From positions 1,220,501-1,284,500 of the forward strand of contig JAUPFP010000026.1 in NCBI GenBank assembly GCA_036925085.1: a stretch of 64,000 bases of DNA, in the 5' to 3' direction. The DNA is from Brachycybe producta. Its lineage: Eukaryota; Arthropoda; Diplopoda; Playtdesmida; Andrognathidae. Under the pieces are notes generated by a model. The model was not told the origin of the DNA. It made no database searches and was given only the letters and a program-made list of their open reading frames with translations. Shown one piece after another: positions 22,012 to 32,779 of the stretch. The translations under genes were made by a program, and so were the position numbers. The stretch's first letter is position 1, and the number at the start of each line of letters is the position of its first letter.

Positions 22012-22960
22012 TATTTAGGAATAAAAATGTTTAATGTGGGAAATATGGCGGGAATAAGTGGGCCCATTTTTACGATGAACAGTTACACAATGTCCTTCCT
22101 GGTTTATTACATCATATGGATCGACTTCGTAACTTGGTTGAAGCTTGCGACGAATGAGGACCTTGTCACCTGTTTTGAATACAGGAGGAGGTTTAGCATG
22201 TCGGTTTCGGTTTGTGTATTCTGTGTACTTCATCTTGTACTTCCTGCTAAAATCTTTGAGGTTGTTATCCATTGGTTCCGTTGTAGGCCAAACTGGAATT
22301 CCATCAATTAATTCTCTTCCATAAATGAGGATTGCTGGTGATTTGTTTGTTCCCGTATGTGGTGTTGTACGGTATGCGAATAGAATTGAAAGAAGAGCAG
22401 CTTTCCAGTTTCCCTTTTGATCAACAGTGGATGCAGTGAGTGCATGTTAAAATGAGCGATTTAACCATTCAACCATCCCATTAGCCTGAGGCCAATAGGG
22501 AATGAGTAATACGTGTTGTATACCCCAGGAGTGTAGATACTCCTCAAACTTTTGTGCAATGAACTGTCTGCCATTGTCTGTAGTAATTTTTGTTGGGTAG
22601 CCCAATCGCGAGAAAACTTCATCAAAAAGCCAATCTATAATGGCTTTAGATGTAATTTTTTTCATGATTTTTGTTTCGGGCCATCGACTGTAATAGTCAA
22701 CAAGGACGATAACAAAATCTCCTGTTGGCATAGGTCCACAAATGTCCAGTGCCAGTTCACTCCAAGGCTTGTTTGGTAATGTTGTTGGAGTCATGGCAGG
22801 AGGTGCTGGTGGGTCTCTGGTTGCTTGACAAGGGTGACATTTTCGAATAAGAGTTTCTACCTCCTCATCAATGTGTGGCCACCAGACTTTGGTTCTCAGT
22901 TGTTGTTTTGTGCGTACAATGCCTTGATGTCCAGTGTGGGCAAGTTCAAGTATTTTTGTA
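22012..22960 (-). pseudogene. Gypsy B integrase
   Basis: In order: a zinc-binding HHCC region with HTGHQG (near 22,935) and CHPC (22,828-22,839); the catalytic core with LALDICGPM (first Asp), KITTDNGRQF (second Asp) and NGMVEWLNRSF (catalytic Glu); and a C-terminal domain (FKTGDKVLIRRKL near 22,180). The frame breaks after NRSF near 22,447 and again before the zinc region. Related integrases insert the cDNA into host DNA. Confidence 0.9.
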
Positions 22961-23114
22961 CAAAGTGGAGTTGGAATCAGGATGCGTGTTCCACATAGAA
23001 TTATGTTGTCGTTAATGGCTAGTTCATCCCAGATTCTTTGAAAACTTTTGTCGCATAAGTGTGGAGTATTTCATTGAATGGATGTACGTAATGTCAGCAT
23101 GTCTTGATCTGCAG

Positions 23115-23621
23115 TCATTGCCTTGTGTATATCTTCCAGTGTTGTTGCATGTGGTAATGCAGAAGAAGTAATGGCATCAATATAGAACCTGTCTTCAGGT
23201 CAATATTTGAAGTTGGTTTGGTTTTTGTCAGTCTTGAAAGCGAATCTGCGATGTTGTCAGCTCCTTTGATGTAACTAACGGTAAAGTGGTATGGTTGCAA
23301 GCGTAGAACCCATCGTTCGATTCTTGCAGCAGGTCTGGAGTTTGTTGAGTACAAAACTTCTAGTGGTTTGTGGTCAGTTTGTATGGTAAATGTGGTACCA
23401 TATAAGTACAGGTGGAAATGTTCACAGGCCCAAACAACAGCTAGTGCTTCTCGTTCTGTTTGGCTGTACTGTCGTTCAACTGCTGTGAGAAGACGGCTGG
23501 CATACGCAACAGGTTTTTCTTTCCGGTCTGCTTGTTCTTGTATAAGAATGGCTCCGAGACAAGTAGGGCTGGCATCAACAATAACTTTTGTTTTTGCGTC
23601 TTGGTTGTAAAAAGCAAGCAT
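23115..23621 (-). pseudogene. Gypsy B RNase H domain
   Basis: Shows the acidic series: VIVDASPTCLGAIL, QTEREALAVVWACEHFHLYL, FTIQTDHKPLEVL and GADNIADSLSRL. This is a classic Ty3/gypsy RNase H and connection to the integrase. It removes the RNA template after first-strand synthesis. The frame is open here but not continuous with the reverse transcriptase. Confidence 0.93.
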
Positions 23622-23789
23622 ATGTCTTTGTGAGATTGCTTGTTTAAGGTCGTTGAAGGCAGTTTTTTCACATTAACCCCATGTCCATGTGGTAGTATTT
23701 CTTGTGAGAGTTCGTAGAGGCTCATAACGTGTTGCAAATTGTGGAATGTATCGAGAGCAGAATCCCATTAATCCCAAAATTGAACGTAC

Positions 23790-24725
23790 CTAAGTCGGTG
23801 ATTCAGGTGCTCGTAATTCTGTAATTGAACAAACTTTATCATCAGTTGGAGTAATTCCACTTGATGTCAGTGTATGTCCCATAAACTGTAGTGATGGGCA
23901 TCGAAATTGGCATTTTTGTAAGTTTAGAGTTAGTCCTTTTTCCGAAAGACGTAGTACTTTCCAGAGGTTGACATCATGTTCCTGGTGGTTTTTTCCATAT
24001 ACTAGGATGTCATCAGCGATGTTCCTAACACCAGGGAGTCCAGTTAATGTTGTTTGTAAGAGATATTGGAAGATTTCAGGTGCTGAAGAGATTCCAAAAA
24101 AATAGTCTTTTGTAGCGATAGACACCACTTTCCGTAGAAAATGCAGTTATGGCCCGTGATGGTTCATCAAGGGTGATTTGGTGAAACCCCATGTTGAGAT
24201 CGAGTTTTGACATCACAGCTGCACCATTTAGTTCTTGTATGACATCATCAAATGTTGGTAGTCTGTATTTTATTCTTTCGACTGCTTTGTTAGCACAAAG
24301 CATATCCAGGCAAATGCGTAATTCCCCAGTTGGTTTCTGTACAGCACATACAGGGTTGAGCCAAAGGGTTGGTTTAGAAGTAACTTCGATAACATCGAGG
24401 TTAAGTAATCATTGAATTTCAGCCTCAACTTTGCTTCGTAACTGAAATGGTATGGAGCGAATCCCTAGAGCTACAGGTGTAACAGCTTCATTGATGTGAA
24501 GTTTGAGCTTGAAGTTTTTTAGTTGTCCTAGCCCTTGAAACACTTCAGGAAATTCTTGGACCAGGGTAGGAGAATCCATGATAGCCTCTACATGGACTTG
24601 TAGGACACCCAGATCAATGGAAGATTGGTGACTAAGGAGGCTTCGGTAGTCCCCTTCCGCAACAAACCAAGTTGAGGGAAGTTTGTTGTTTTTGTGTTGT
24701 ATGGGTGTAGAAAAGGAACCCATTA
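23790..24725 (-). pseudogene. Gypsy B reverse transcriptase
   Basis: Three frames. 24,409-24,723 is upstream connector (EFPEVFQGLG). 24,076-24,303 contains YRLPTFDDVIQELNGAAVMS and KLDLNMGFHQI. 23,790-24,128 contains FGISSAPEIFQ, the catalytic box VRNIADDILVYGKN and FMGHTLTSSGI. IADD in place of the usual YVDD/YIDD keeps both aspartates. Frame shifts near 24,100 and 24,400 inactivate it. Confidence 0.92.
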
Positions 24726-24799
24726 ATTGGCTTCATAGGCAAAATTCGCTTGTCTGTGGCCTCCAGTTGTCCCTTGGGATGTAATTTCTTCCATGTTGT

Positions 24800-24860
24800 G
24801 TGGTCCACAATGTTGACTGCACCTCCAGAATCAATTAAGACTGGGATAGTTTGCCCAAAC
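24800..24860 (-). pseudogene. Gypsy B aspartic protease active site
   Basis: Minus-strand translation reads PVLIDSGGAVNIVD, with the DSGG at 24,812-24,832. This matches the D(T/S)G active-site loop of retrotransposon proteases. Surrounding frame is broken, so only the active-site region is certain. Confidence 0.75.
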
Positions 24861-24964
24861 AGCTTAATTTAAATTGGAGGTAGTGGCTCAGTGTGGTTAA
24901 TGTGGAAGACTGTTGTGTCATTGACAGTATTTACAGCTGGTGTGCCTTGATTTTGTTTTTTCTT

Positions 24965-25700
24965 ACTCATGCACATATTTTCAAAATGTCCAATTCTCTT
25001 GCAGAATCTACACTCAGCTTCTTGAGCATGATTGCACTGCTTGCCGATGTGATTAGCACCACCACAATGGGCCCAATGCTTGTTGGTAGAATTGTTTGAA
25101 TAATTTTTAAAATTGTTTGAATTGTTTTTCTGACCTTTCTGGTTGAATTTTCGTTGATTTTTATACTTGGTTGTTTTGGTTGCACAATGTTTGCTGAAGG
25201 TGTGGCTTCAGTTGTCTGTGTCTTTGGTTCGAATTTTTTGGAACGTATTTTACTGGTTTCATGTGCACGTCCTATCTTGAGTGTGGTCTCAAGTGCGAGT
25301 CATCTTTCACGAAGAAGTCTTTTTCGAAGAGTTGGATTGTGGCACTTACTCACTAGTTGCACTACAAGCATTCTATCAAGTAGTGTACCAAAGTCACAGT
25401 TTTTTGCTGCCTGACGAAGTCTTGATGCAAAGGCATCAATACTTTCATCAGAAGATTGCACAATGTGTTGAAACTGGTGGCACTCAAAAATGATGTCTTT
25501 GGCTGGAGCAAAGTGTTCATCTAGTGCTCGTATAGTTTCATCAAATGTTGTTCCAGGAGTTGCAAGACCATCCACAATGTCCTGTAGTTCCTCCCCTCCA
25601 ACATGAAGAAGAATGGCCCGGCAATGCCATTGATGTTGAGGGCCATGAGATAGGCTTTAAGTCCACGCTTCCACCGGTCTCATCTTGTGGCAACAGCAGG
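24965..25700 (-). pseudogene. Gypsy B gag with zinc knuckle
   Basis: The frame 25,300-25,575 reads as a gag capsid-like domain (ALDEHFAPAKDIIFECHQF, SIDAFASRLRQAAKNCDFG). Downstream, 24,971-25,012 encodes CRFCKRIGHFENMC, a CX2CX4HX4C knuckle, preceded by a degenerate first knuckle (CGGANHIGKQC). The frame is shifted between the two. Confidence 0.85.
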
Positions 25701-25837
25701 TCCAGAAGGTATAAAAGGTGTAGGAGATTGAAGGGAATCCATCATCAAAAAGATAGGTTCACTCAAGAGGCAATGAAAAGTTGAAGTTAAAAATGTAGTT
25801 GCTGCCCCTGAAGGATGTTTATCCTCATTGCCAACTT

Positions 25838-26172
25838 TGTTGTGTTTGTATTTTAGAACTTAAAATATTCTAAGTCCTAAAAAGTTGCAAGATAAAAAAG
25901 ACACCCTTTGTTTTTGCACAGTAGTTAGACTTTGTGTTTATTTTCAGTAAGTAAGAGATTACATAAGATTTACACTGGTTTTTATACATTGGTAGAATAA
26001 TAAGGAAATCCTCAATGAGGAAGGCCTTAGGACTTGTGGATCCTTTTTGAGGACCCAGATCTTTACTTGTTAAATGTGTCATATCTCTAAACAATGGGCC
26101 TGGGTCATTGTATTGGGTGTGGTTGGACCTTTAGTGGGTTAGTGTTAAATAGGTCACTTTTATTCAGTGGAT
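25838..26172 (-). mobile_element. Gypsy B 5' LTR, truncated
   Basis: Matches the 3' LTR from its CACAACA end up to ATCCACTGAATAAAAG. The outermost approximately 60 bp, starting TGTTATG, are missing. The break at 26,172 joins directly to repeat R4, so no target duplication can be read. Confidence 0.85.
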
Positions 26173-26999
26173 TGCAGGTGGGGTTGTCCCACCAATATAA
26201 AATATCGAGAGGTGCCGATCCAATTCTTATTAGGCAGGTCCCCGTTTATTGTTTTAAAGAAACAAAAGAGTCCTGAGAGAGAAGGGCCGTTATTTTCTTT
26301 CACACCGAGGTGTGAAGTTGCCCATTAACTCTCTCCCTTTTTAATGTTTTTTTGGTAAAACAAATAAACACTGGTCAATAAGGTCACTAGTGTACCTTAC
26401 TGTTTGTTATGTTTTTTTGGAGGGGTTGATTCCCAAGAATTTTATTACTTGATTGAAGGTGGCTGGTTCCGAGTTTTTTATATAATTGATCCTTCAAAAT
26501 CATTTTCGGTTCTTTTTTTTATTCTTGTGCTTTCCTTTGAAGTCTATGAGGTGTGCATCGACTCGGCCCCCAGACATTATTTTTTTTGAAGTTTATTCTT
26601 CCTATATTAACTGTCGGGGTCACTGATGTCCATCCATGATAAGGGGACATGGTGTATATATTCTTGCATGTCCCTTTTTATGCTACTTATTTATTTTCTT
26701 TTGGACATCCTTGACTCTATTATGATGTTGTTTCAGGTGCACCACGTGGTTGACAGTTGCTTTGAACTCCACGTGATTCCGGTGTAGATATTGCAGTGGT
26801 TGCCAATATGTAAATATTCGCGGCCATGATGAAACATTAGAGTTGTGAGAATTCTGTGGTTTTAGGTGATATTTGAGTTGTTGATGTTGTGAGGTTATTT
26901 ATTTGTTGGGGGTTCATTTTTACCCCCTCCCCACCTCTTGACAACTGTCCTCAGTTGTTCTCTCTAATTCTTCCCATTTTTCTATTGTTGATATTTAAT
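26173..26999 (-). repeat. Interspersed repeat family R4, copy 2
   Basis: Reverse complement of 3,935-4,793 over the full length. It starts at GGTGGGGTTGTCCCACC and ends at ATTGTTGATATTTAATA. It abuts the truncated gypsy B LTR on the left and the 100-bp palindrome on the right. Confidence 0.75.
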
Positions 27000-27099
27000 A
27001 AATGAACAATAATAATCCATTAGTGTTTTATCTATCGCCATAGATATAAAAATATCTATGGCGATAGATAAAACACTAATGGATTATTATTGTTCATTT
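27000..27099. repeat. Perfect 100-bp palindrome
   Basis: Left arm 27,000-27,047 and right arm 27,052-27,099 are exact reverse complements over 48 bp with a 4-base AAAA spacer. The arms contain TCTATCGCCATAGATAT. It sits exactly between repeat R4 and the gypsy A gag-pro fragment. Confidence 0.97.
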
Positions 27100-27258
27100 G
27101 TCACGTTCGGTGTCTTGCTAGCATTGGTGAGCAACCACAGATCAATGTAACTTCCAGAGTAGAGGTTTTAGACCACCCCAGAGGCATTGTTAGATTTATT
27201 GAAAGCCTCTGACGAAGTCTCTCCTAGGGCCCATCCGATGTGCTTCTATGCATTTTTG

Positions 27259-28647
27259 TCAGAGTGTAGACTCGAAGAGGTCGTCCTCTACGTATACTTT
27301 ATTCGTGGCCATGGACACAGCGAGGTGTACAGCTGGGCCCAGGTCTCGGCCTAGAATAGCCTCAGGCTGGCCAGCAATTACCAGCAGGTGCCCTTGCACA
27401 GTGTGGGTGCCTAGCTGAACGCCCGCGGCAAGTCGGCCCACAATGGTGATCTTCAGGCCTCCCACACCCTGAACATCGGGTGGAATGGAGCACAGGCTCA
27501 ACCTTGAACTTATGTTCCTGTGCAAGTGCAACTGAGATGACGCTGCCCATAGCTCCGGTGTCCGCAAGCATACGTATGACTTTTCCATTGATTGTGATGG
27601 CGATGCACAGGTTTCTATCACTGGCATCATAGTCTCCGATTTCCTGAGGCATGCAACTGTCTACCAGCTGGTTGTATACTGTCTCCATGAGTTTCCGTCA
27701 GCAGTATTGGCCTTTTGTCGGTGGTTGGGTGCCTGGAGCCATGACGGCTACCGTTCTGTTTTCATGGCACCCTTCGACTTCCACGGATGTTGAAAGGACG
27801 TCAAGTGTGTCCTGTCACGTGATCAGCTCGACCGAGGTCCATGCTTGCATGGGAGCTCGGTCGATCACATGAACGGTACATTCTCAGGATCGTCGGAACT
27901 GTCTGTGTCGAATTTCTCAGGTGGTGGTGCCTTGGCGGTTGAAGCTCGAGCTGAAAAAGGGATCTGGTGGATCTGTCCCCCTAGTCGGATTAATGTGAAT
28001 TGAGCTCCATTTTCCATAATGACATTGGCTTCAGGCACTTTCTCCTCGGTGTCGTAATCGGTGATCGGTTCTCCAAACTGCTTGATGATTTTCTTCTTTG
28101 GCTGGCGGCACTCATGAAGAAAATGGCCCAACTTTTCACAATTATAGCACGTTGACTTGCTCTTGTCAAACGTGCGAGTGGTGTCTTGTTTGGTGTCCAT
28201 CGTGGAGTGTCGCCCGAGTTCGTAGTAGCAGTTTGGTTCGGCTTTCTATCGTGCCTAGAACGATGTGTATGGTCTTTAGAGCCGGCGGCTGCCGCCTGCT
28301 CTATCGGTCTTTGATGCTTCTTTACCAGCTTGTGCACAAGATGCAGCTTTTGGTTCTGTTGGCCACTTATTCAACGACAGCAAGACCACCTTTATGTTGA
28401 GGATGGCATTTGCAAAGTTCTTGAAGGATGTAGTGACTGCATGATGGATGGCGTCTTGGATAGTTGGATGCAGAGTGCGATGCAACTGATTGATGCGCAA
28501 CTGGTCAGCCATGTGCCGGTAAACACGGTCGCCGATAGTCATGAACTTCCAAATGAAGGCCTGTGTGCTCTCGCCTTCTGCCTGAAGCATCTCAATTTGC
28601 TGTTTCTCCAAGATGGATAGCTTGTTCGGTTTACTGAACGTATCCAC
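27259..28647 (-). pseudogene. Gypsy family A gag-protease fragment
   Basis: 28,276-28,647 is gag (KQQIEMLQAEGESTQAFIWK, NQLHRTLHPTIQDAIHHAV). 27,865-28,200 has a CX2CX4HX4C knuckle, CYNCEKLGHFLHEC, at 28,108-28,149. 27,259-27,688 has a protease with LADTGAMGSVIS (DTGA at 27,551-27,562) and the C-terminal AILGRDLGPAV, the usual partner of the active site. Several frame changes occur between these. No reverse transcriptase follows; the fragment ends before the palindrome. Its LTR lies at once to the right. Confidence 0.85.
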
Positions 28648-28660
28648 GAAATGCCACGGG

Positions 28661-29014
28661 GCAAATTACAACACAATGCAATTACAACACAGTACGGAAA
28701 CACTTAGTTCACAAGAATGAATATTGAATATCAAAGGTGCGTATCATGCCCATGATGTGATACGGATAAATAACGTAGTACAAAAGAGAGCAAAGACAAG
28801 GATGAGGAACAAAGAGGAACATGGCCCTTTTATACCTTGGACCTGTGTACACCTACGAGGTGTAACCAGGTCCAAGTGACCATGGTCCTAAGTGTATCAC
28901 TCCGCCACTTCGATGTGTGTCAGAAGTGTGAGTCAGAGAGGAAGGAGGGACAAGCGGGAGTTGTTTACCCCCTCGCTATGGTTTTGGCGGGAACGGGAGT
29001 TGCTGGGTGTTACA
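28661..29014 (-). mobile_element. Gypsy family A 5' LTR
   Basis: On the minus strand begins TGTAACACCCAGCAACTCCC, with the TATAAAAG box near 28,830 behind the GTACACAGGTCCAAGG block. It is about 354 bp; its 3' end is degenerate. It belongs with the gag-protease fragment at 27,259-28,647. Confidence 0.8.
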
Positions 29015-29500
29015 AAATATATATAATATATAATGATATGATATAATCTTTGTATACTTTTTCGATTTTTTTTACTAATTTAAGAAAACATATAAGGGGC
29101 TTAGAATAGAAGCCCAAGAGTGGAATGTTGAGTGGAAATTAGAGGAATAAATGAAAAAGATTCTCACTACAAAATGTAGAACTATGAAAACAATCATATT
29201 GAAACGATAAGCCCAGGAGCGATCCTGGCTCGTTTGTTTTATTGGATATTGGTGTAGAACTTTGCCAACCCTCTGTACTCCTGTACAGAGGAGTGACCCA
29301 GTTCTATCAGCTGATGGTGTCAATATCCTGTCTAAGGTCACACCATGGGTCATGGGGCCTTTTTCCTATCAGTCCCACCCCTTTACACAAAGAGATTGCC
29401 CTGATAAGCCTCAGCATTACGTCTATGGGGTTGAAACTTTCTTTTGTGAAGTTGTTTTTATTGACAATGAGTCATTTTTCCACATTTTGATGACCACTGG
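29015..29500. other. Unassigned, with inverted match to 20.7 kb
   Basis: The segment 29,025-29,075 (TAATGATATGATATAATC ... TTTGTATACTTTTTC) is the reverse complement of 20,728-20,773. The rest shows no recognised feature. Confidence 0.5.
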
Positions 29501-29770
29501 TCAATCATGTTGATTGGCCAGTTTGGTTTTCACTTTTGTTTATGCCCAATCAGGGGATACTGAGAAAGTGTTCTCAGTATCCTCCTTTTGGGTATAAAAG
29601 ACGATGTATTTTGATGTTTGTAAGAACTTTTTGAGTTGTTTACTCTGACACTGAAATTATGCCCAACTGTGGCCAAATTCTGTACATTCTAGAAATAAAT
29701 GGTTATGAAAAGTAAAAAGTTGCCAAGTCTGTTTTCTTTATATTTGGAAAGAACGAAAGTTCTAACAACA
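29501..29770 (+). mobile_element. Possible LTR or promoter-bearing repeat
   Basis: Contains a TATA box (GGGTATAAAAGACG; TATAAAAG at 29,593-29,600), a polyadenylation signal AATAAA at 29,694-29,699 and a possible TTCTAACA end near 29,766. The layout resembles the LTRs elsewhere in the window, but the sequence is not shared with them and no second copy was found. Confidence 0.3.
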
Positions 29771-30133
29771 CCATCATCTCGAATTGCCAACCCAGGTGTA
29801 AACCTGGATCATCACTTCTAGATGGAACTTCAAGGGACAGCACGATCAACCAGCTTTTAACAGGCGAAAGCCCGAGGAGTAACTGACATCTAAAAGATCC
29901 TTTTAACTAAAAGTACACTAAAAAGGAACTTGTGAGGAAACGGAAAGGAATTAATGTGTTCCCTTCCTCCCGAACCAGAATAGAATAAGCGGCATAACCA
30001 ATTGCTTTTTGGTAAATTTTATACCCCACGAAGGTGGTTCGTTACAATATGGTACAACTGAAGCTTTACCCATTGTCACAGTACAGAAAATACTTGTCAC
30101 TAAATATATAATGTGGCATTGTCCACTCAATTT

Positions 30134-30640
30134 AACAATTACAATTACAAAAAAAATGCTCTGCAAGCAGTCTGTTGGACTATCGCAGAGGTATTTTAAG
30201 ATCCAAATACTGCATTGCAAATATAAAAAATATAAATGCAGTCCTGAAAATTTAAACCCACAATTCATTAAAAAACATCAATAGCTTTTTGAGGAAGATC
30301 ATTCCATTGTCGTATAACCCTTGGGAAAAAATACCTTGGCAAAAATTTCTCGAATTTTTCTTGAGTGGTCACCCATTCAAATAAACAGTGCCTTACATAT
30401 ATCACTAGACTGTGGTTTGGGACATTGAACACGTACAATTTTCTTAAACATACATAAACTAATTTTTGATCTACGATGAGCTAAACTATCTCAATGAAGC
30501 CCCACCAGCATTTCATTAACACTATCGGTAAAATTATATCTGCCGCAGACAAATCTTGCTGCATTATGCTGGATCATTTCCACTGCATGAGATAACGCTA
30601 CAGAGTGGGGATTCCACACATTCCACACATTCATGCAGTG
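30134..30640 (-). mobile_element. CR1/L2-group LINE 3' fragment
   Basis: Minus-strand translation gives EMIQHNAARFVCGRYNF and further pieces of the C-terminus, interrupted by stops. The 3' UTR has the CTCTGC...GCAGAG hairpin near 30,160-30,195 and ends in TGTAATTGTAATTG at 30,134-30,150. Confidence 0.8.
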
Positions 30641-30644
30641 TGGT

Positions 30645-31825
30645 GATTTAGTTTATTGTACTAATACATCTTCTTCAGGATGCTATATTTAAGTTATCTT
30701 TAAAGTGCGGTAATTTTGAACAAGTAATTTAGATTGCCATTGAAGGCAACAATAAAAACGACATTTTCGAGGCTATTACATGTGAGGAGCTTTGTTTGTA
30801 TTCTACTTTTGGGAATTACTGTTATATAGAATTTTCTAAAATGTAACATAGACTCTATCGGGGCAAATGGGACACTTTGGGCCCGTTTCAAAAAACTACG
30901 AGTCTTGCTATAGTAACAGTTGCTGCTTTCATTCTGTATATTACAAGTTGTTGGAAACAAGTGAAATTGGCCTTGTCAGTAATAAGTGTAGTGTAAAAAC
31001 ATGTCTAAAAGTGTAAAAAAATAAGCTGTGTACGAGATTGGAACTTACTTCTAAACACTTGTAAAACAATCTTGGGCCTACCTGCCTTTTGAGTTAGGTA
31101 GAAAATCTTTGGTTGGTAACAAGTGTCAGTAACACGCTAATAAGTAGATATTTTACAAACTTGTAAAAATTTACTTGTTACTAACAAAACCTTGTAGTTT
31201 TGTGAAATGGGGCCCCTGTTTGCCTTTTTGTCCCATTATTCCAAGATACTTATTAAAGTAAAATTTCAGTATAGTTTGTTTGTTCGTAAACTAAATTTGA
31301 ATTTTTAGGTAATAAGAACTGATAAAATGAACGCCAATAGGAGGCCTATGCCTAGACTGCTATTAGAAAACGCGCCAAATTTTAAGTGCGAAAAGTGAAT
31401 ATAGATCTTCATCAGGAAAGCTGTGTAACAATTTGATCTACCAAAGTCTACAGTATACTGAACAAATTTCTAAGAAAAGCACCTCTTGGGCTAATCCAGA
31501 TAACCTTGCAAGATTTAGGACAGTTATAGATGACAGCCATAAAAATAAATTAGTGGCACAATCTATGTATTTGCAAAAAAAACATGTCTGTCTCTCTTAC
31601 TACTGTTGATTTACAAAAGTTCTTCTATGAGCTGCATGAAGTTACAAGTTGAAGCATTCTTTCTACATGTATAATGTACACTGGCTCAAAAAAAGGAAGA
31701 GAAAACCTGGGTTTTTGTATTTATGACTTGTAATTAACTTTACGAAATAACTTTAGAATTTAAATTGAACGTTTTCGTTATTACTTTATAAGTCAGACGG
31801 TGTTACTAAATGACTGCCTTTTTGT
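30645..31825. other. Intron sequence, nothing recognised
   Basis: AT-rich with several short inverted words only. No exon or terminal repeat identified. Confidence 0.5.
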
Positions 31826-31829
31826 TCTA

Positions 31830-32265
31830 GTTTTGAATTTTAAAAATAAGAAGAAAAAATAACATCCATTAAAATGCTCGTAAAAATACATAAAAATAAT
31901 TTTAAAAAACCAGAAAAAAAAACAGCACGTGCGCCAATGTTTTGGCTTCACTGTGGTTTAATTGTGATTTTTAAAATTATTTTTTTGGTATTTTTACGAT
32001 CATTTTAATGAATGTTTTTGCTTACCAGCGGTACCTAAATGGAGTTTGACGTAAGGGTTAGAAATTCGTGGATTTGAATAGTTTTTAGAAAAATATAACC
32101 GCACTAAAGAATTTTTTGTCATTCTATCACTCGATCAGCGTATATTTAAGGTGCACATTGCACTTCGAAAACTTAGTATTGATCAACTTTAAATATGAAA
32201 AATAAACATATTGCCGTGACTGTGTATTTTAAAAATTAGTAATTTTGTGATGTAGCCTCTTATTA
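31830..32265. mobile_element. TTAA MITE family F1, right half
   Basis: Matches the right half of the palindromic elements at 34,750 and 46,277: CAGCACGTGCGCCAATGTTT, then CACTCGATCAGCGTATATTT, ending GATGTAGCCTCTTA at 32,265. The left arm is replaced by unrelated sequence. Confidence 0.7.
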
Positions 32266-32518
32266 ACCTTTTCAAAAATTATTAATCCCTTTTATTAACC
32301 TTTTCAAAAATTATTAACCTTTTCAAAAATTATTAATCCCTTTTATTACAAGAGATAATAATATCAAGCAAAAATTATAATAAAACAATTGCTTGTTTTT
32401 AGCAAATGATAAAATCATGAAATAAGACAAATTATTCACCCGAAAGACATTTGAAATTTAGAACAAAACAAAAATGATATAATTAATTAAAAGGCAAATA
32501 CATAGAATCGAATTTCAC

Positions 32519-32724
32519 CTGTCGGCCATAGCAGCATTGAGGGTCGGATTGAGATCACGTGAAAAGTTGCGTTTACCAAAACCTCGAGCTGTTGCCAGGG
32601 CTGAATTTCGAAACCCTCTTGTTTGCCTCACCTTGGCAGCAACATCTGCGGGTGGTGCGCAGTCGGTGTACAACACCAACAGGTAGACCATCGTCACACA
32701 TAACATCAATTGAGTGGCGCTCAT
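32519..32724 (-). CDS. Allatotropin precursor, exon with signal peptide and mature peptide (exon A)
   Basis: Encodes the front of a neuropeptide precursor. The mature peptide acts outside the cell through a G-protein-coupled receptor; in insects it stimulates juvenile hormone synthesis and gut and heart muscle. The ATG at 32,724 lies immediately behind a strong acceptor (TTTTTACTCTTTTATTTTAG). The exon ends in GACAG|GTGAAA, a good donor; reading on gives an intronic TGA at 32,515. Residues 1-22 are a signal peptide with a hydrophobic core (LMLCVTMVYLLVLYTDC). Residues 34-36 (QTR) and 50-52 (GKR) are processing sites around residues 37-49, GFRNSALATARGF, with the glycine serving for C-terminal amidation. 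The N(x)4TARGF core is the arthropod allatotropin signature (Manduca GFKNVEMMTARGF, from memory). The exon lies between two fragments of MITE family F1. Confidence 0.92.
32578..32616 (-). other. Mature allatotropin peptide
   Basis: Thirteen residues, GFRNSALATARGF, followed by Gly-Lys-Arg for amidation and dibasic cleavage. The N-terminal cut is at a single arginine (TR|GF), as in moth precursors. Arg at position 3 replaces the Lys found in many insects. Confidence 0.9.
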
Positions 32725-32746
32725 CTAAAATAAAAGAGTAAAAAGA
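32725..32746 (-). promoter_or_regulatory. Splice acceptor in front of the allatotropin start codon
   Basis: On the minus strand, a pyrimidine-rich tract (TTTTTACTCTTTTATTTTAG) ends directly before ATG. It implies at least one upstream non-coding exon and that the promoter lies at higher coordinates, not here. Confidence 0.7.
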
Positions 32747-32779
32747 TTAACAAAAATTATAAAAAAAGACATATAGAGT

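Larger units (their letters stand above)
21610..26172 (-). mobile_element. Ty3/gypsy LTR retrotransposon (gypsy B), decayed
   Basis: A 4.6-kb element read right to left: truncated 5' LTR, gag with zinc knuckle, protease, reverse transcriptase, RNase H, integrase, polypurine tract, 3' LTR. Integrase after RNase H is the Ty3/gypsy order. Multiple frameshifts and stops break the polyprotein, so it is inactive. Directly after the 5' LTR (minus strand) lies TTGGCAATGAGGATAAAC, close to a leader wording common in invertebrate gypsy elements. It lies inside the allatotropin intron, in the same orientation as the gene. Confidence 0.93.

Noticed and set aside
23368..23610. Plus-strand frames within gypsy B
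   Set aside because: Shadows of the RNase H and reverse transcriptase coding strand.
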